Made by a program: the position numbers and the translations under genes. DNA of 64,000 nt, from contig SLRQ01000072.1 of NCBI GenBank assembly GCA_007130885.1, positions 1 through 64,000 of the forward strand. The letters run 5' to 3'. Positions 8,269 to 17,017 of the stretch are shown here, piece after piece; the first letter of the stretch is position 1, and every line of letters begins with the position of its first letter. The notes below the pieces were generated by a model that saw only the letters and a program-made list of their open reading frames with translations, searched no databases and had not been told where the DNA came from. The DNA is from Deltaproteobacteria bacterium. Its GTDB lineage: Bacteria; Myxococcota; Myxococcia; SLRQ01.

Positions 8269-9969
8269 ATGAGTAATCCGAAGCGCAAGACGGAGGATGT
8301 CTCCGCCGGATCCGATACGAGGTCCGGTGTCGGAGGCGATGCCGATGCCCCGGCCAGCGATCCTCGGGAACCAACCGCCGCCCATGAGAAGACGGCTGGG
8401 GCGGCCGAGCGGGGTGCGACCTTGGAGCCGGATGGGAAAGCCCAAGGTGGTCGAATGGTTCGGGTCCTGGACGCGGTGGAAAGAGCCGGCAACAGGCTTC
8501 CCGCCCCCGTGACCATTTTCTTTATTTTCAGCGTCCTCGTGCTGGTCGCCTCCTGGCTCGCCCACCGGACGGGCGTCACCGCCGAGCATCCCGGCACCGG
8601 AGAGACGCTCACCTCGGTAAATTTGCTTTCCCACCAAGGCATCGAGCGAATGATCACCGAGGCCGTGTCGAACTTCACCAGCTTCGCGCCGCTCGGCACG
8701 GTGCTGGTGGTCATGATAGGCATCGGAGTAGCCGAGCGAAGCGGGCTCATTTCGACGGGGCTGCGACAGCTCATGGCCTGGGTGCCGAACTCCCTAGTCA
8801 CCGCTACCCTGGTGTTCGCGGGGATCATGAGCAGCATGGCCGCGGACGCCGGTTACGTCGTGTTGACTCCTCTCGGCGCGGTCCTTTTCGCGGGCATGGG
8901 TCGCCACCCGATAGCGGGGCTGGCTGCTGCTTTCGCGGGCGTATCCGCCGGCTACAGCGCCAACCTGTTCATCACCGCTCTTGATCCGCTGCTTGCCGGG
9001 TTCACCACGGAAGCCGCGGCCATGCGTGACCCTGAATATGTCGTGCACGCGGCTTCGAACTGGTACTTCATGATCGTCTCGGTTCCGATTATGACCATAG
9101 CCGGCACGCTCGTCACCACCAAGCTGGTGGAGCCGCGTTTGGGTGATTGGTCTCCGGCCGACGGCGAAGGAGCCGAAACCCCGGAGAAGGTCACCGACCG
9201 CGAGCGCAAGGCGCTTTGGGCTGCGGCCGGCGCGTTCGTTTTCTCCCTGGTGCTCGTCGCGATGCTGGTCGTTCCGGAGAACGCCGTTCTGCGTGACGAA
9301 GACGGTGGGCTCGGTCCGTTCTACGGGAACATGGTGCCCATCTTGCTGGTGGTCTTCTTTCTGCCCGGTCTTGCATACGGCGTCGTTGCAAGGACCATTA
9401 CGAACGACAAGGCAGTAGAGAAGATGACCGGCGACACCATGGCCACGATGGGCACTTACATAGTGCTTGCATTCGTTGCCGCACAGTTCGTCGCCTATTT
9501 CTCCTGGTCCAATCTCGGGCTGATCATGGCCGTCAAGGGTGCCGAGCTGCTCGAGTTCATACGCCTGGGAGGTCTTCCTCTCATTCTTGGATTCATCTTC
9601 GTCTCGGCGGTGCTGAACATCTTCATAGGCAGCGCGTCCGCGAAGTGGGGCATCATGGCGCCGGTGTTCGTTCCCATGCTCATGCAGATGGGTTACTCGC
9701 CGGAGCTGGTGCAGGTGGCGTATCGCGTCGGAGACTCGGTGACGAACATCATCACGCCGCTTCTGCCGTACTTTCCGGTGATCATCGCCTTTGCGAAGAG
9801 GTACGACAAATCCTCGGGGCTCGGCACCTTGATCGCGGCAATGCTCCCCTACTCGATAGCCTTTGCCATCGCCTGGACCGTGCTCCTCATCGTGTGGATC
9901 ACCGTCGGCATCCCTTTGGGCCCGGAAGCTCCGCTTTATTACCAAGCTGATGCCGTGCCGGGAAGCTAG
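8269..9969 (+). CDS. AbgT-family transporter (p-aminobenzoyl-glutamate type)
   Basis: A 566-aa polytopic inner-membrane protein. The N-terminal 70 residues are hydrophilic, then 'RVLDAVERAGNRLPAPVTIF' introduces the membrane domain typical of AbgT. Later family hallmarks are 'SNFTSFAPLGTVLVVMIGIG', 'MSSMAADAGYVVLTPLGAVL', 'GVSAGYSANLF' and 'GSASAKWGIMAPVFVPM', ending with 'VGDSVTNIITPLLPYFPVII'. Known members import p-aminobenzoyl-glutamate or export sulfonamides and p-aminobenzoate. No folate-salvage amidase genes adjoin it, so the real substrate is open. It follows groES by 8 nt. Confidence 0.9.
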   Translation: MSNPKRKTEDVSAGSDTRSGVGGDADAPASDPREPTAAHEKTAGAAERGATLEPDGKAQGGRMVRVLDAVERAGNRLPAPVTIFFIFSVLVLVASWLAHRTGVTAEHPGTGETLTSVNLLSHQGIERMITEAVSNFTSFAPLGTVLVVMIGIGVAERSGLISTGLRQLMAWVPNSLVTATLVFAGIMSSMAADAGYVVLTPLGAVLFAGMGRHPIAGLAAAFAGVSAGYSANLFITALDPLLAGFTTEAAAMRDPEYVVHAASNWYFMIVSVPIMTIAGTLVTTKLVEPRLGDWSPADGEGAETPEKVTDRERKALWAAAGAFVFSLVLVAMLVVPENAVLRDEDGGLGPFYGNMVPILLVVFFLPGLAYGVVARTITNDKAVEKMTGDTMATMGTYIVLAFVAAQFVAYFSWSNLGLIMAVKGAELLEFIRLGGLPLILGFIFVSAVLNIFIGSASAKWGIMAPVFVPMLMQMGYSPELVQVAYRVGDSVTNIITPLLPYFPVIIAFAKRYDKSSGLGTLIAAMLPYSIAFAIAWTVLLIVWITVGIPLGPEAPLYYQADAVPGS

Positions 9970-9998
9970 ACCGAAGCGACGTACAAGGTCCTCCAGTG

Positions 9999-11432
9999 CT
10001 AGCCCGGCAACGGATCATGAGGGAGGCTTCCGCGCGGCGCTCGAATGTAGCCGAAGGGGGTATGGTGGAGGAAGTTCGATACCCGCGACATATATACGTC
10101 CGCGTACCTTTCGACCTGCCTGGCAAGGTTGCTCTTGTCATTGCCGGCCCGCATCAAGACTCCCCAGTGCTCGTTCTGCAGCCCGCCGGCCTCTCTTGCG
10201 AGAAGCGAGACACGCCCATCCAGCTCGGCAAGCTCCTCGCGGATGGCATCGCAGCGAGAAAGCAGCTCCTTCTCACTCTCTTTAGGCATGGGTCCATACC
10301 CGGCTCGGAGTCTTTGTACGCCGATCCGCGCCTCCGACATGAGCTGTTCCTTCTGCGTCTTCTCCCACATCAGCGAAGACAGCTCCAACTGCCTCGGCGC
10401 GAACTCCTCGAGCGCCTCGTGCTCGCCCTCCAGTTCCCTGATGACCAGAGCCGTTCTCCAGCGCTGAATGTTCTTGGTGACATGGACATCGGCGAACAGA
10501 TGGTCGCCCACATAGAGGATCTCGTCTCCGAACAGCCCTAGGTGCCGCTCCAGCAGAGCCGCGTAGCCTCCCGCGTAAGTCTCCTCCTTGCCGAGGCGTG
10601 GAACCGGTCGCAACAGGCCGGTCGGCTCGTCTACCGAGAACAGCGGCATCCTATTCATGAAGAAGGCCGGCTTTCTGGCCGCGCACAGCACTATCTCGAA
10701 AAGGCTGCGCCAGGTCTGCCCCGGCGGTAAAAACCGGTCGAAGGCGTAGCTCATCATGTCTCTGGTGTAGGGCCACTCCGAATTGGTGATCAGCACCAGC
10801 CGCTTGCCGGAGGCCTTCTGGTCCAACAGAGCAAGCGGAACCTCGGGGTCCACCTCCACGAAGGCATCGGGGTCCGCCGCTATCTCTCCCTTGAGCTCGC
10901 CCTCCATGTGCGCTTCGTCGAGGTTTTCCCGAACCTTGCGGTAGAGGTCAGCGTAACCAACGGCCCTAGGACCCTCGCCGGCATCGACTATGTCGACCAA
11001 CTGCATGAACATGCACGCTTCTGAAATTGAAAAAAAAGTATTCAGGAACACCCATCTGCTTTGCGAAAGGTCTGCCAGCTCTCGGGCATAGACTGCCTTT
11101 TGGTCGGCGAAGGGCAGCGGACTCGTGCCGTGAAACGCTTTCCTTACGTAGCCGAAGCGGTCGGTCTTGACGACGTTCCCAAGCTCCGTGTCGATGATCA
11201 GGCCGCGGACGGCAAGCTTGGGGTCGAATTCCAAATCGTCCACCGGCCACCCTAGGTCGGCGATGCGCAGCCGAAGGTGCTCGTACGCGCGACGTTCCCA
11301 CTCCTCCATCTTGTAGTGGATGAGAGTGTAGTCCATGTCGTAGCCGATGGCCTTGATGGCGCGCATGTTGAGCGTCCGGTTGGCATAGATGGCGCGGGAG
11401 GGCGGAACGGTTGAGGGCATGGGGCTATACAT
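9999..11432 (-). CDS. HAD-superfamily 5'-nucleotidase (IMP/GMP-type)
   Basis: A 477-aa cytoplasmic protein of the HAD-IG 5'-nucleotidase family, relatives of cytosolic purine 5'-nucleotidase II. The nucleophile motif DMDYT (D32, D34) follows 'NRTLNMRAIKAIGY', as in the family. Motif II is 'LVLITNSEWPYT', and motif IV is 'ILYVGDHLFADV'. It would hydrolyse IMP or GMP to the nucleoside and phosphate; other nucleotides are possible. Length matches the family (450-500). The ATG beginning MYSPMPS was taken because it precedes the conserved 'IYANR' region; another ATG lies 7 codons upstream. The gene faces the following ion-channel gene divergently. Confidence 0.88.
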   Translation of the reverse strand: MYSPMPSTVPPSRAIYANRTLNMRAIKAIGYDMDYTLIHYKMEEWERRAYEHLRLRIADLGWPVDDLEFDPKLAVRGLIIDTELGNVVKTDRFGYVRKAFHGTSPLPFADQKAVYARELADLSQSRWVFLNTFFSISEACMFMQLVDIVDAGEGPRAVGYADLYRKVRENLDEAHMEGELKGEIAADPDAFVEVDPEVPLALLDQKASGKRLVLITNSEWPYTRDMMSYAFDRFLPPGQTWRSLFEIVLCAARKPAFFMNRMPLFSVDEPTGLLRPVPRLGKEETYAGGYAALLERHLGLFGDEILYVGDHLFADVHVTKNIQRWRTALVIRELEGEHEALEEFAPRQLELSSLMWEKTQKEQLMSEARIGVQRLRAGYGPMPKESEKELLSRCDAIREELAELDGRVSLLAREAGGLQNEHWGVLMRAGNDKSNLARQVERYADVYMSRVSNFLHHTPFGYIRAPRGSLPHDPLPG

Positions 11433-11608
11433 TGTCATCCGACGGCTAATCATAGTCCTGAAGCGGAGATTCGCCGAGTCCCTCCCGCGGATTGGGGACG
11501 TCTCCGTATGTGCGCTACCCCCCCCGGGAGCTGGTTTCGAGGTATGGAAGCCGCGGCTGCCCCTCTTGTGATATCTCCAGCCCCACTCAACGAGACCCGG
11601 AGAATCGC

Positions 11609-12511
11609 ATGAAAAGAATGCTACGCTTCATAGTCGACAGCAATCTCTTTCAAGGTTTCATCATTGGGGTGATCCTGTTCGCGGGCGTCCTGGTGGGTCT
11701 GGAAACCTATCCCGGCATCATGGAGAAGTGGGGACACATTCTCCATAAGCTCGATTCGGTAGTCCTGGCCATCTTCGTCGTCGAGATACTCATGAAGATG
11801 GGCGCGGAAGGCAGGAAGCCCTGGCGTTTTTTCAGGGACCCATGGAACGTGTTCGACTTTGTCATAGTGGCGGTATGTCTCGTTCCGCCGCTGGCGCAGT
11901 ACGCCATGGTCATGCGCATGGCGCGCCTCCTACGGGTCTTCAGGCTCGTGCGCGTCATACCCAAGCTGCAACTGCTGGTCTCGGCCTTGCTTCGCAGCCT
12001 TCCGTCGATGGGGTACGTGAGCATTCTGCTGTTCATCTTGTTCTACATGTACGCGGTAGCCGGAGTGTTCCTTTTCCGGGAGAACGACCCGGTTCACTTC
12101 GGAGACTTGCAGGTGGCATTGATCTCGCTGTTTCGGGTCGTAACGCTCGAGGACTGGACGAACATCATGTACACGCAAATGTACGGGTGCGACGTCTACC
12201 CCTACGGGATGCACGAGCACTTATGCACCAGCCCGCGGGCTCTTTCCGGGGTGGCGGTGGCCTACTTCGTCTCATTCGTCTTGCTCGGCACCATGATCGT
12301 CCTGAACCTGTTCATCGGCATCATCGTGAACAGCTTCGACTCGGCCCGTGAAGAGATGGAGACGGTGGAGCGCAAGCTCAAGGGTGCCGCCGGCGAGATG
12401 GGCCTCGAGAGTCAGCTTCGGCGCCTCGAGGCCGATCTCAAAGACCTTCATGCGACCGTGGGCGATCTGCGGGCGATAGCGAAGGACGAGATGGTAAAAA
12501 AGACGGCCTGA
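11609..12511 (+). CDS. Voltage-gated cation channel (single-domain NaChBac-like)
   Basis: A 300-aa six-helix channel subunit expected to assemble as a tetramer in the inner membrane. S1 is about 13-33, S2 46-65, S3 78-93. S4 carries five Arg at exact three-residue steps (R103, R106, R109, R112, R115). S5 is about 136-156, and the pore motif is TLEDW (179-183). S6 is 217-243 and is followed by a charged, heptad-like C-terminal coiled coil (246-295). Bacterial Na+ channels usually have TLESW; Asp after Glu adds negative charge. The pore-to-S6 loop is long and has two Cys (C194, C206). Ion selectivity is not predictable with certainty. ATG at 11609 gives a normal short N-terminus. Confidence 0.9.
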   Translation: MKRMLRFIVDSNLFQGFIIGVILFAGVLVGLETYPGIMEKWGHILHKLDSVVLAIFVVEILMKMGAEGRKPWRFFRDPWNVFDFVIVAVCLVPPLAQYAMVMRMARLLRVFRLVRVIPKLQLLVSALLRSLPSMGYVSILLFILFYMYAVAGVFLFRENDPVHFGDLQVALISLFRVVTLEDWTNIMYTQMYGCDVYPYGMHEHLCTSPRALSGVAVAYFVSFVLLGTMIVLNLFIGIIVNSFDSAREEMETVERKLKGAAGEMGLESQLRRLEADLKDLHATVGDLRAIAKDEMVKKTA

Positions 12512-12517
12512 CGCGAA

Positions 12518-13969
12518 TCAGAGATAGGGCGCGAACAGTCGAAACAAACCGTCGCGCAGCTTTATCGGCATGGGGCGTGAGTCCACATCTCCCAAGGTGC
12601 ACAGCCGCGCCTGTGACATGCGCTCATCGAACAGCCGGGCCATCTCTCCAGCCAAGATACGGTCATAGACCTCGACGTTGAGCTCGAAGTTCAAGCGAAG
12701 GCTTCGTGGGTCCCAGTTGGCCGAGCCCATGAAGACCCATGTTTCATCGACCACGAAAAGCTTGGTGTGATCGAACGGCGGCGGCGAAAGGAACACCCGG
12801 CATCCGCCTCGCAGCACCTGCCAGAGCTGGGCTGTGCTGGCCCATTGAACCGCCTTGAGATTACCGTTTTGTGGAAGGATTATGTCGACCCGCACTCCAC
12901 GCATCGCGGCGACGCACAGCTCGGTGATGATTGGCTGATCCGGAAGAAAGTAGGGCGTGATTATGCGTACCGATCTTCTTGCGGCGGATAATGCTCCAAG
13001 CAGCGTCCACCTGAGCTTGTCCAGGTCCTCATCGGGGCCGTCGACGATGGCCCGCGCTATGGCCGAGCCCTCCGTTTCCGCGGGCTCGGGCAACCACTCC
13101 GGGCCGGAGAGTTCCTCCCCGGTAGTGAAGGTCCAGTCTTCGATGAAGGCCCCCTGAATCTGTGAGACGATCGGCCCCTCGACACGGAAATGCAGGTCCA
13201 TGGTGGGGTGCTTCGGCTGTTTTGAAAGCCAATGCCCCACTCGTATGTTCATGCCGCCCGTAAATCCGAAACGGCCGTCGATTACTAGGCTCTTTCTGTG
13301 GTTGCGAAGGTTCAGGTATGGCATCGACCATGGAAGGAATGTCGGCATGAAACGGGCCACCGGAATGCCCATCCGGCGAATTGTCCTGGCCATGGGAGGA
13401 AAGCTGTAGCGACTTCCGACCGCGTCGATGAGTACCCGCACCCTCACCCCTCGGTTCACGGCACGCTCGAGAGCGCGGGCGAAGGCCCAGCCCGCCTCGT
13501 CATTGTCGAAGATGTACGTGCAAAGGGTTATCGACCGCTTGGCGCTGTCGATGGCTTCGAGCATCACCGGGTATGCTTCATCTCCGCCGACCAGCGGCGC
13601 GATGTCGTTGCCGCCGCAAAGAGGACTCGATGTTACCCGGTTCACCACGCGGGCTAGATCGTAGAGATGGTTGTCGTTGGTATCGATGGCCGTCTCGAGC
13701 CCGGCTCCCGGTAAGCCGGTGGTGTCTACGTCCATGCTGAGCCGGAGTCGCTCTCCGAGCATCGCGCTTGCTCGTCTCTGGATGCGATTGATGCCCAGCA
13801 TCACGTAGAGCATCGCTCCCAACACCGGCACCAGCCAGATGAGCCCGAACCATCCGGCCGCGGCACGCACGTCCCGCTTATACATCACGACATGCGCCGA
13901 TGCGATCAGCGAGATGAGCAGAGTGACGGTGCCTGCCAAATGAGGCCAGATGTCCGAGAAAAATCTCAA
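12518..13969 (-). CDS. cls: Cardiolipin synthase (phospholipase D family)
   Basis: A 483-aa membrane-attached enzyme. Two N-terminal transmembrane helices (about 8-28 and 38-58) are followed by a PLDc_N-type region and two HKD motifs: 'NHRKSLVIDG' with 'GFTGGMN' and 'DHTKLFVVDE' with 'FMGSANWDPRS'. It would condense two phosphatidylglycerol molecules, or PG with PE, into cardiolipin. Length and motif spacing match ClsA-type enzymes. It converges with the channel gene, with only 6 nt between their ends. Confidence 0.92.
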   Translation of the reverse strand: MRFFSDIWPHLAGTVTLLISLIASAHVVMYKRDVRAAAGWFGLIWLVPVLGAMLYVMLGINRIQRRASAMLGERLRLSMDVDTTGLPGAGLETAIDTNDNHLYDLARVVNRVTSSPLCGGNDIAPLVGGDEAYPVMLEAIDSAKRSITLCTYIFDNDEAGWAFARALERAVNRGVRVRVLIDAVGSRYSFPPMARTIRRMGIPVARFMPTFLPWSMPYLNLRNHRKSLVIDGRFGFTGGMNIRVGHWLSKQPKHPTMDLHFRVEGPIVSQIQGAFIEDWTFTTGEELSGPEWLPEPAETEGSAIARAIVDGPDEDLDKLRWTLLGALSAARRSVRIITPYFLPDQPIITELCVAAMRGVRVDIILPQNGNLKAVQWASTAQLWQVLRGGCRVFLSPPPFDHTKLFVVDETWVFMGSANWDPRSLRLNFELNVEVYDRILAGEMARLFDERMSQARLCTLGDVDSRPMPIKLRDGLFRLFAPYL

Positions 13970-14221
13970 TAATCCCCCAGGCTATGAGATCTGTTGATAG
14001 CCTTACTTCAAATAACATAGTCCACGTCTCTTTGTGTTCTGCCGCGAGCCTCCGGCTTTGAGCCTGGGGTATTCCCGGCTGGCCGGTTCTTTTCCCCGGC
14101 GGATTCACGGAGTTCTGGATTTCCGGAAGAGCGGCGCTTGGCATTTCGTTGCATAATGGCCCCAGGAGGTTAGTGCTGTAGTGGGAGGGACGCGAACATT
14201 GGGAAGTAGGAAGGTGAAGCG
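13970..14221. promoter_or_regulatory. Divergent control region before the lysine operon
   Basis: A 252-bp gap between the divergent cls and kamD genes must contain the operon promoter. The most promoter-like piece is TTGGCATTTCGTTGCA (14139-14154), which resembles a sigma-54 -24/-12 element (TGGCA...TTGCA) but with the spacing one base too short. No cobalamin riboswitch was recognised although the first enzyme uses adenosylcobalamin. A GGAAGGTG ribosome site precedes the kamD ATG. Confidence 0.3.
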
Positions 14222-15808
14222 ATGCAGCTAAGGTTGGACAGGGAACGAATAGCCGCCGCGAGGGAACTAGCCGCCGAGATCGCGGCGGATTTGGACGAGC
14301 TCATAACCGGCAGTACCACCACATCGGTGGAGCGCGCCTATCTTAGGCTGCTCGGCCTGGAAGGCACCGACGAGCATGGGGTGCCACTTCCGAACGTGGT
14401 GGTAAAGCACATCCACGATGGAGACGGTCTCGGCCGAGGGGTGTGTTACTGGGTAGCCAACGCCATGTACCGGCACGACCTGTCGCTCGACGAGGTCGCG
14501 GAGGGGGTCGAGACCGGCGCGCTGGATCTGGTCTCGGAAAAGGAGGAGGCGCCTGAAAAGGTCATGCCGGTGCTCGACGAGCTGGCTGTCCTCGGTTTGA
14601 AAAAGATAGACAAGCAGAGGGAAAAAAGAGAGCGGCTGCAAAATGAGCTTGGCGTCGGAAAGGAGCCCCAGCTCTACATAATTGTGGCGACCGGTGATGT
14701 TTTCATCGATGCGAGTCAGGCAAGGGCGGGAGTCCTTCAGGGAGCCGACATCGTAGCGGTTATAAGACACACCGCCCAGAGCTTGCTGGACTTCGTGCCT
14801 TTCAGCGCCGTTACCGGAGGCGTTGGAGGCACGTACGCCAACGGAGAGAACTTCCGTATCATGCGGCAGGCCATGGACGACGCGGGACGCGAAGCCGGCA
14901 AGTACGTCATGCTGACCAACTACTGCTCCGGTCTTTGCATGCCGGAGATAGCCGTGCTCGGTGCGGTGGAGCGCTTGGACGTAATGCTCAACGACTCCAT
15001 GTACGGCATAATCTTTCGGGACATCAATATGCGAAGGACGCTGGTCGACCAGTACGTCTCACGCATGATCAACGGCTATGCGGGCGTCATTATCAATACC
15101 GGAGAGGATAACTACCTGACGACCGCCGACTCATTCGAGGCGGCTCACACAGTGGTGGCTTCCCAGTTCATCAACGAGCGGTTCGCGCTGGAAAGCGGGT
15201 TGAAGGAAGAGCAGATCGGGCTCGGTCATGCTTTCGAGATAGATCCCCGAAAGAAGAATAGCCTGCTGTACGAGATGGCCCAGGCCAGGCTGGTTCGGCA
15301 GCTCTTCCCGCGCTCTCCCGTCAAGTACATGCCGCCGACCAAGTACATGACGGGCAATATATTCAAGGGCTATGCGCAGAACACCCTGTTCAACCTGGCA
15401 TCCGTGCTCACGGGTCAGTCGATCCACCTTCTCGGGATGATGACCGAGGCGCTTCATACCCCGCACCTTCAGGATCGCTACCTCGCTATCGAGAGCGCCC
15501 GGTACGTCTTCGACGCGGCTGATGGATTGGCCAAGGAGCTCTCGATCAAACCGGGCGGACGCATCGAGCGCCGCGCCCAAAAGGTGCTGGCCGATGCAGT
15601 GAAGATGCTGGAGGAAGTGGCTTCGGTAGGCCTCATGGAGGCGATCAGCAGGGGTATGTTCGCCGACATCGCAAGAAACCCCGACGGTGGCAAGGGTCAA
15701 GACGGCGTCGTCGTCAAGGAGCCGGATTACTGCTCGCCGTTCATCGACCTGTTACGAGACAAGGAGGGAAGCGCTCATGGATCCGACGCGAGTCATGCCA
15801 TACGGTGA
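14222..15808 (+). CDS. kamD: Lysine 5,6-aminomutase, alpha subunit
   Basis: A 528-aa protein matching KamD. With KamE it moves the terminal amino group of beta-L-lysine (or D-lysine) from C6 to C5, using adenosylcobalamin and pyridoxal phosphate. Recognisable family parts are 'PNVVVKHIHDGDGLGRGVCY' near residue 60, 'VATGDVFIDASQARAGVLQG', 'LTNYCSGLCMPEIA', and 'NDSMYGIIFRDINMRRTLVD', then 'INTGEDNYLTTADS'. Length matches known KamD (about 516-525). It is the first gene of an operon with overlapping downstream frames. Identity is strongly supported by the neighbours kal, kce and kdd. Confidence 0.93.
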   Translation: MQLRLDRERIAAARELAAEIAADLDELITGSTTTSVERAYLRLLGLEGTDEHGVPLPNVVVKHIHDGDGLGRGVCYWVANAMYRHDLSLDEVAEGVETGALDLVSEKEEAPEKVMPVLDELAVLGLKKIDKQREKRERLQNELGVGKEPQLYIIVATGDVFIDASQARAGVLQGADIVAVIRHTAQSLLDFVPFSAVTGGVGGTYANGENFRIMRQAMDDAGREAGKYVMLTNYCSGLCMPEIAVLGAVERLDVMLNDSMYGIIFRDINMRRTLVDQYVSRMINGYAGVIINTGEDNYLTTADSFEAAHTVVASQFINERFALESGLKEEQIGLGHAFEIDPRKKNSLLYEMAQARLVRQLFPRSPVKYMPPTKYMTGNIFKGYAQNTLFNLASVLTGQSIHLLGMMTEALHTPHLQDRYLAIESARYVFDAADGLAKELSIKPGGRIERRAQKVLADAVKMLEEVASVGLMEAISRGMFADIARNPDGGKGQDGVVVKEPDYCSPFIDLLRDKEGSAHGSDASHAIR

Positions 15809-16565
15809 TATGCCGAATGACGGCGCCACTCAGCTCTCCTTTACTTTGCCGGTGCCGGCGGGCGAGGAGGCGAAGGAGGCCGCACGGCAGCTTGTCGCCA
15901 AGATGGGGTTCGCCGAGCCGAGTGTTGCTCATATGCAGGATATGGGAGAGAGCTTTTCGTTCTTCATCGTCTACGGCCGCTGCACCGCCACGGTCGACTA
16001 TGCGGCCGTGAGAGTGCCTCGAGCCGAGTTTCCACTTCTCGATGCTCCGCGGATCAACGCAATGATCGCGAAGCTGCTCGGCAGGCGGCTCAAGGTGTTC
16101 GGCGCTTGCATAGAGAGCGATGCGCACACCGTGGGAATAGACGCGATCATGAACATGAAGGGCTATGACGGCGATAAGGGGCTCGAAAGCTACAAGGAGA
16201 TAGAAGCCCTCAATCTCGGCGCTCAGGTTTCATGCGAGGATCTGGTCTCGAAGGTGGTGACCGAGGGCGTCGATGCTCTCCTCATCTCGCAAGTTGTTAC
16301 TCAGCGCGACGTTCACGTGAAGAACCTTACTAGGTTGGTGGACATGCTCGAGGCCGAGGGCCTGCGCGAGCGGATCATCTTGATAGTCGGAGGTCCGAGG
16401 ATCAGCCAGGAGCTCGCGAAGGAGCTGGGCTACGATGCGGGCTTCGGGCCGGGGACGCACGCCGGTCATGTCGCCTCGTATCTGGTCTTCAGGCTCCAGC
16501 AGCATGAGGACGAGGCGCCGGGAAATCCGTTGCCGGAAGGGAGCTTCCATGGAAGCCATGATTAG
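15777..16565 (+). CDS. kamE: Lysine 5,6-aminomutase, beta (B12-binding) subunit
   Basis: A 262-aa subunit that binds adenosylcobalamin. The B12 signature DxHxxG is DAHTVG (115-120), with H117 as the lower axial ligand. K128 in 'NMKGYDG' lies 11 residues later, exactly the spacing between H133 and the PLP-linked K144 of the Clostridium sticklandii enzyme, so K128 probably forms the Schiff base with PLP. The remainder is a flavodoxin-like fold with 'ILIVGGPRI'-type strands ('[18 protein letters not shown]'). The ATG overlaps the kamD end by 32 nt and has AAGGAGGG 10 nt upstream. Co-translation with kamD is likely. Confidence 0.93.
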   Translation: MDPTRVMPYGDMPNDGATQLSFTLPVPAGEEAKEAARQLVAKMGFAEPSVAHMQDMGESFSFFIVYGRCTATVDYAAVRVPRAEFPLLDAPRINAMIAKLLGRRLKVFGACIESDAHTVGIDAIMNMKGYDGDKGLESYKEIEALNLGAQVSCEDLVSKVVTEGVDALLISQVVTQRDVHVKNLTRLVDMLEAEGLRERIILIVGGPRISQELAKELGYDAGFGPGTHAGHVASYLVFRLQQHEDEAPGNPLPEGSFHGSHD

Positions 16566-16941
16566 GTTGAGGATGAGCGAGCAGGACGTCCACTACGCCG
16601 GAGGGCTGGTGGACGGGGCTCGCATGTTGGCGCTTTTCGGCGATGTGGCCACGGAGCTCCTTATCCGTCATGACGGTGACGAAGGCCTCTTTGTCGCTTA
16701 CGACATGGTGGAGTTCAAGGCGCCGGTCCACGCGGGAGATTACATTGAAGCCGCCGGAAAGATCATCAAGACGGGCAAGACGTCTCGCAGAATGGAGTTC
16801 ACCGCGACGAAGGTCATAAGCCTATCCGGCGACGAGAAGAGCCCCTCCGCGGCGGAGGTCTTACCCGAACCGGTCGTTGTTGCGCGAGCTACGGGTACCT
16901 GTGTCGTTCCTCTCGAGAATCAACGCGACGTGGGACGATGA
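16549..16941 (+). CDS. kal: 3-aminobutyryl-CoA ammonia-lyase
   Basis: A 130-aa single hot-dog-fold protein. In the lysine fermentation pathway Kal removes ammonia from L-3-aminobutyryl-CoA to give crotonyl-CoA. Family-like segments are '[20 protein letters not shown]', '[19 protein letters not shown]', '[20 protein letters not shown]' and 'GKTSRRMEF'. Length matches known Kal (about 127). The ATG overlaps the kamE end by 17 nt and follows GGAAGGGAG, suggesting coupled translation. Assignment depends on both sequence pattern and operon context. Confidence 0.9.
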   Translation: MEAMIRLRMSEQDVHYAGGLVDGARMLALFGDVATELLIRHDGDEGLFVAYDMVEFKAPVHAGDYIEAAGKIIKTGKTSRRMEFTATKVISLSGDEKSPSAAEVLPEPVVVARATGTCVVPLENQRDVGR

Positions 16942-17017
16942 GATGCAGGCTCGATTGTTTTCGGGGTTCGTGGTAGCGGACCGGGTCCCGCCGTCGAGTA
17001 AACGAGGAGGTTGATCA

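Noticed and set aside
8794..9945. 383-codon minus-strand frame over the AbgT gene
   Set aside because: Anti-sense of a membrane protein: many His, Asp and Arg from reversed hydrophobic codons, no motif.
14139..14154. Sigma-54-like element before kamD
   Set aside because: GG and GC are one base too close for a normal -24/-12 promoter, so it is only recorded as weak within the intergenic entry.
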